Source: an uncultured Altererythrobacter sp. (GTDB lineage: Bacteria > Pseudomonadota > Alphaproteobacteria > Sphingomonadales > Sphingomonadaceae). Taken from it: a stretch of 8,348 bases of DNA. The notes below the pieces were generated by a model, which did not search any database, was not told the origin of the DNA, and saw only the letters and a list, made by a program, of their open reading frames with translations. This document shows positions 7,354 to 8,348 of the stretch, piece after piece (position 1 is the stretch's first letter; the number at the start of each line of letters is the position of its first letter). The translations under genes and the position numbers were made by a program. The DNA is taken from contig CAMPGP010000081.1 of assembly GCA_946885545.1 (NCBI GenBank), forward strand, positions 1 through 8,348. The letters run 5' to 3'.

Positions 7354-8348
7354 GCGGCCGACTTCCCGGCTGCGCAGTCGATCGACGGCGCGGCATCACC
7401 GATCAGCATGGCGACGATCTCGCGGAAGTATTCGCCGCGCTTCTCGTAGTCGCGGAACTGGTCGAAGCTGGCGCAGGCGGGCGAGAGCAGGACGACATCG
7501 CCGGGCCGGGCAGCGGCATAGGCGAGGCGCAGCGCCTGGCACATGAGCTCGGCCCGCTCGACGCGCACGCGCCCTTCGAGCAGTTGAGCGAAGCGCGGCC
7601 CGGCTTCGCCGATCGTATAGGCGGCAGCGATGTTGGCGAGGTGCTGCTCGCATTCGCCCAGCCCGTCTTCCTTGGGGAGCCCGCCGACGATCCAGTGGAT
7701 GCGCGGCCGCCCGCCGCCCTCGACGAAGGGATCGGGCGGATAGGCCGCGAGCGCGGGCGCGGCCGAGGCCTGGTTGGTCGCCTTGCTGTCGTTGACGAAC
7801 AGCACGCCGCGATGCTCGGCGACGACTTCCATCCGGTGGGGAAGACCGCGGTAGTTGGCCATCGCGGCCAGGATCGCCTCACGCGCGATGCCGAGTTCCT
7901 CGCACAGCGCCAGAGCGATGGCTGCATTTTCGAGATTGTGCGGGCCCTGCAACGCGGGCCAGTCGGCCTGGTACGCAGCGACGGTTCCACGATCGGCACA
8001 GACTGCGCGACCCTCCCCGCGACGTGCCTGCTCGGCGCTGCAAATCGCCCGCGTCGCGTCGTCGCCGCAGCCGAACACCGCGAACCGTCCGCTCGTCTGC
8101 ATTGCCAGCAGGCGAGCCTTCGACGCGGCGTATGCGGCGAAGCCATCGTAGCGGTCGAGATGGTCGGGCGTCACATTGCTGAGTGCGACTGCCTCGCAAT
8201 CGAGCGAGCGGGTGAGGTCGATCTGGTAGCTCGACAGCTCGAGCACGTAAACGCCGCCTTCGGGAAGCGGTTCCTGGGCGAGGATCGGCAGGCCGATATT
8301 GCCGCCCATGCGCGCCGGGATGCCTGCGCTTTCGAGGATATGGTGGAC
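7350..8348 (-). CDS. murD: UDP-N-acetylmuramoyl-L-alanine--D-glutamate ligase MurD (partial, N-terminus outside window)
   Basis: MurD is the cytoplasmic ATP-dependent ligase that adds D-glutamate to UDP-MurNAc-L-Ala. The open frame runs from the window edge with no start, giving 332 visible residues. About 110-130 N-terminal residues are missing, including the P-loop expected just before the first visible residues (VHHILESAG). Numbering from the edge, the Mur ligase motifs are: GGNIG (15-19), ELSSYQID (37-44), NVTPDHLDRY (58-67), a lysine at 78 (SKARL) at the usual carbamylated position, GPHNLENA (135-142), GLPHRME (168-174), NDSKATN (186-192), and the C-terminal LLSPACASFDQFRDYEKRG (287-305). 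These cover the central and C-terminal domains. The Met at 8309 lies inside the conserved fold and is not the start. The stop overlaps the ftsW start by four bases (ATGA). Everything visible looks intact. The motif set fits MurD rather than MurC, MurE or MurF. Confidence 0.97.
   Translation of the reverse strand, partial: VHHILESAGIPARMGGNIGLPILAQEPLPEGGVYVLELSSYQIDLTRSLDCEAVALSNVTPDHLDRYDGFAAYAASKARLLAMQTSGRFAVFGCGDDATRAICSAEQARRGEGRAVCADRGTVAAYQADWPALQGPHNLENAAIALALCEELGIAREAILAAMANYRGLPHRMEVVAEHRGVLFVNDSKATNQASAAPALAAYPPDPFVEGGGRPRIHWIVGGLPKEDGLGECEQHLANIAAAYTIGEAGPRFAQLLEGRVRVERAELMCQALRLAYAAARPGDVVLLSPACASFDQFRDYEKRGEYFREIVAMLIGDAAPSIDCAAGKSAA
7362..7367 (-). promoter_or_regulatory. Ribosome-binding site of ftsW
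   Basis: GGGAAG, inside the last codons of murD, ends eight bases before the ATG at 7353. It confirms the start that overlaps the murD stop. Confidence 0.55.

Noticed and set aside
5962..7449. Long plus-strand open frame (495 codons) opposite ftsW and murG
   Set aside because: The same antisense artefact: a charged, His/Gln/Arg-rich composition, no credible ribosome-binding site or domain, and it crosses gene boundaries on the coding strand.
1..8348. Rho-independent terminators, tRNA or other RNA genes, insertion sequences, CRISPR repeats
   Set aside because: I saw no stem followed by a T-run, no repeated spacer pattern, no transposase-like sequence and no space between genes for an RNA gene.

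Overview
This window is one uninterrupted stretch of a division and cell wall (dcw) cluster. It is read entirely on the minus strand, and no intergenic base separates any two genes. The base composition is high in G+C. The gene order and the sequence style of FtsA, FtsW and MurB suggest an alphaproteobacterium, most likely Sphingomonadales (Erythrobacter-like). That taxonomic placement is an inference from remembered family sequences, not from a search.

In transcription order, from high to low coordinates, the genes are murD (N-terminus cut off by the window edge, 8348-7350), ftsW (7353-6127), murG (6130-4934), murC (4937-3525), murB (3528-2560), ddl (2563-1565), ftsQ (1578-673) and ftsA (C-terminus cut off by the window edge, 676-1). 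Six of the seven junctions are 4-base overlaps: five ATGA and one GTGA at murB/ddl. The seventh, ddl/ftsQ, is a 14-base overlap. This layout implies one polycistronic mRNA with translational coupling from gene to gene. I see no terminator, RNA gene, mobile element or CRISPR array.

The genes form one pathway. MurC and MurD add L-Ala and D-Glu to the UDP-MurNAc precursor that MurB makes. Ddl supplies D-Ala-D-Ala for the end of the stem peptide. MurG turns lipid I into lipid II at the inner face of the membrane. FtsW polymerises lipid II into septal glycan. FtsQ and FtsA belong to the divisome, FtsQ bridging the periplasm and FtsA anchoring FtsZ to the membrane. By analogy with known clusters, mraY should lie before murD and ftsZ after ftsA, both outside the window.

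I found no new system. The points worth a second look are changes in the nucleotide-binding motifs of FtsA, a C-terminal extension on MurG, the unusual ddl/ftsQ junction, a strong GC hairpin early in ftsQ, and the choice of start for murB. Long plus-strand open frames (up to about 520 codons) oppose these genes, but they are best explained as composition artefacts.
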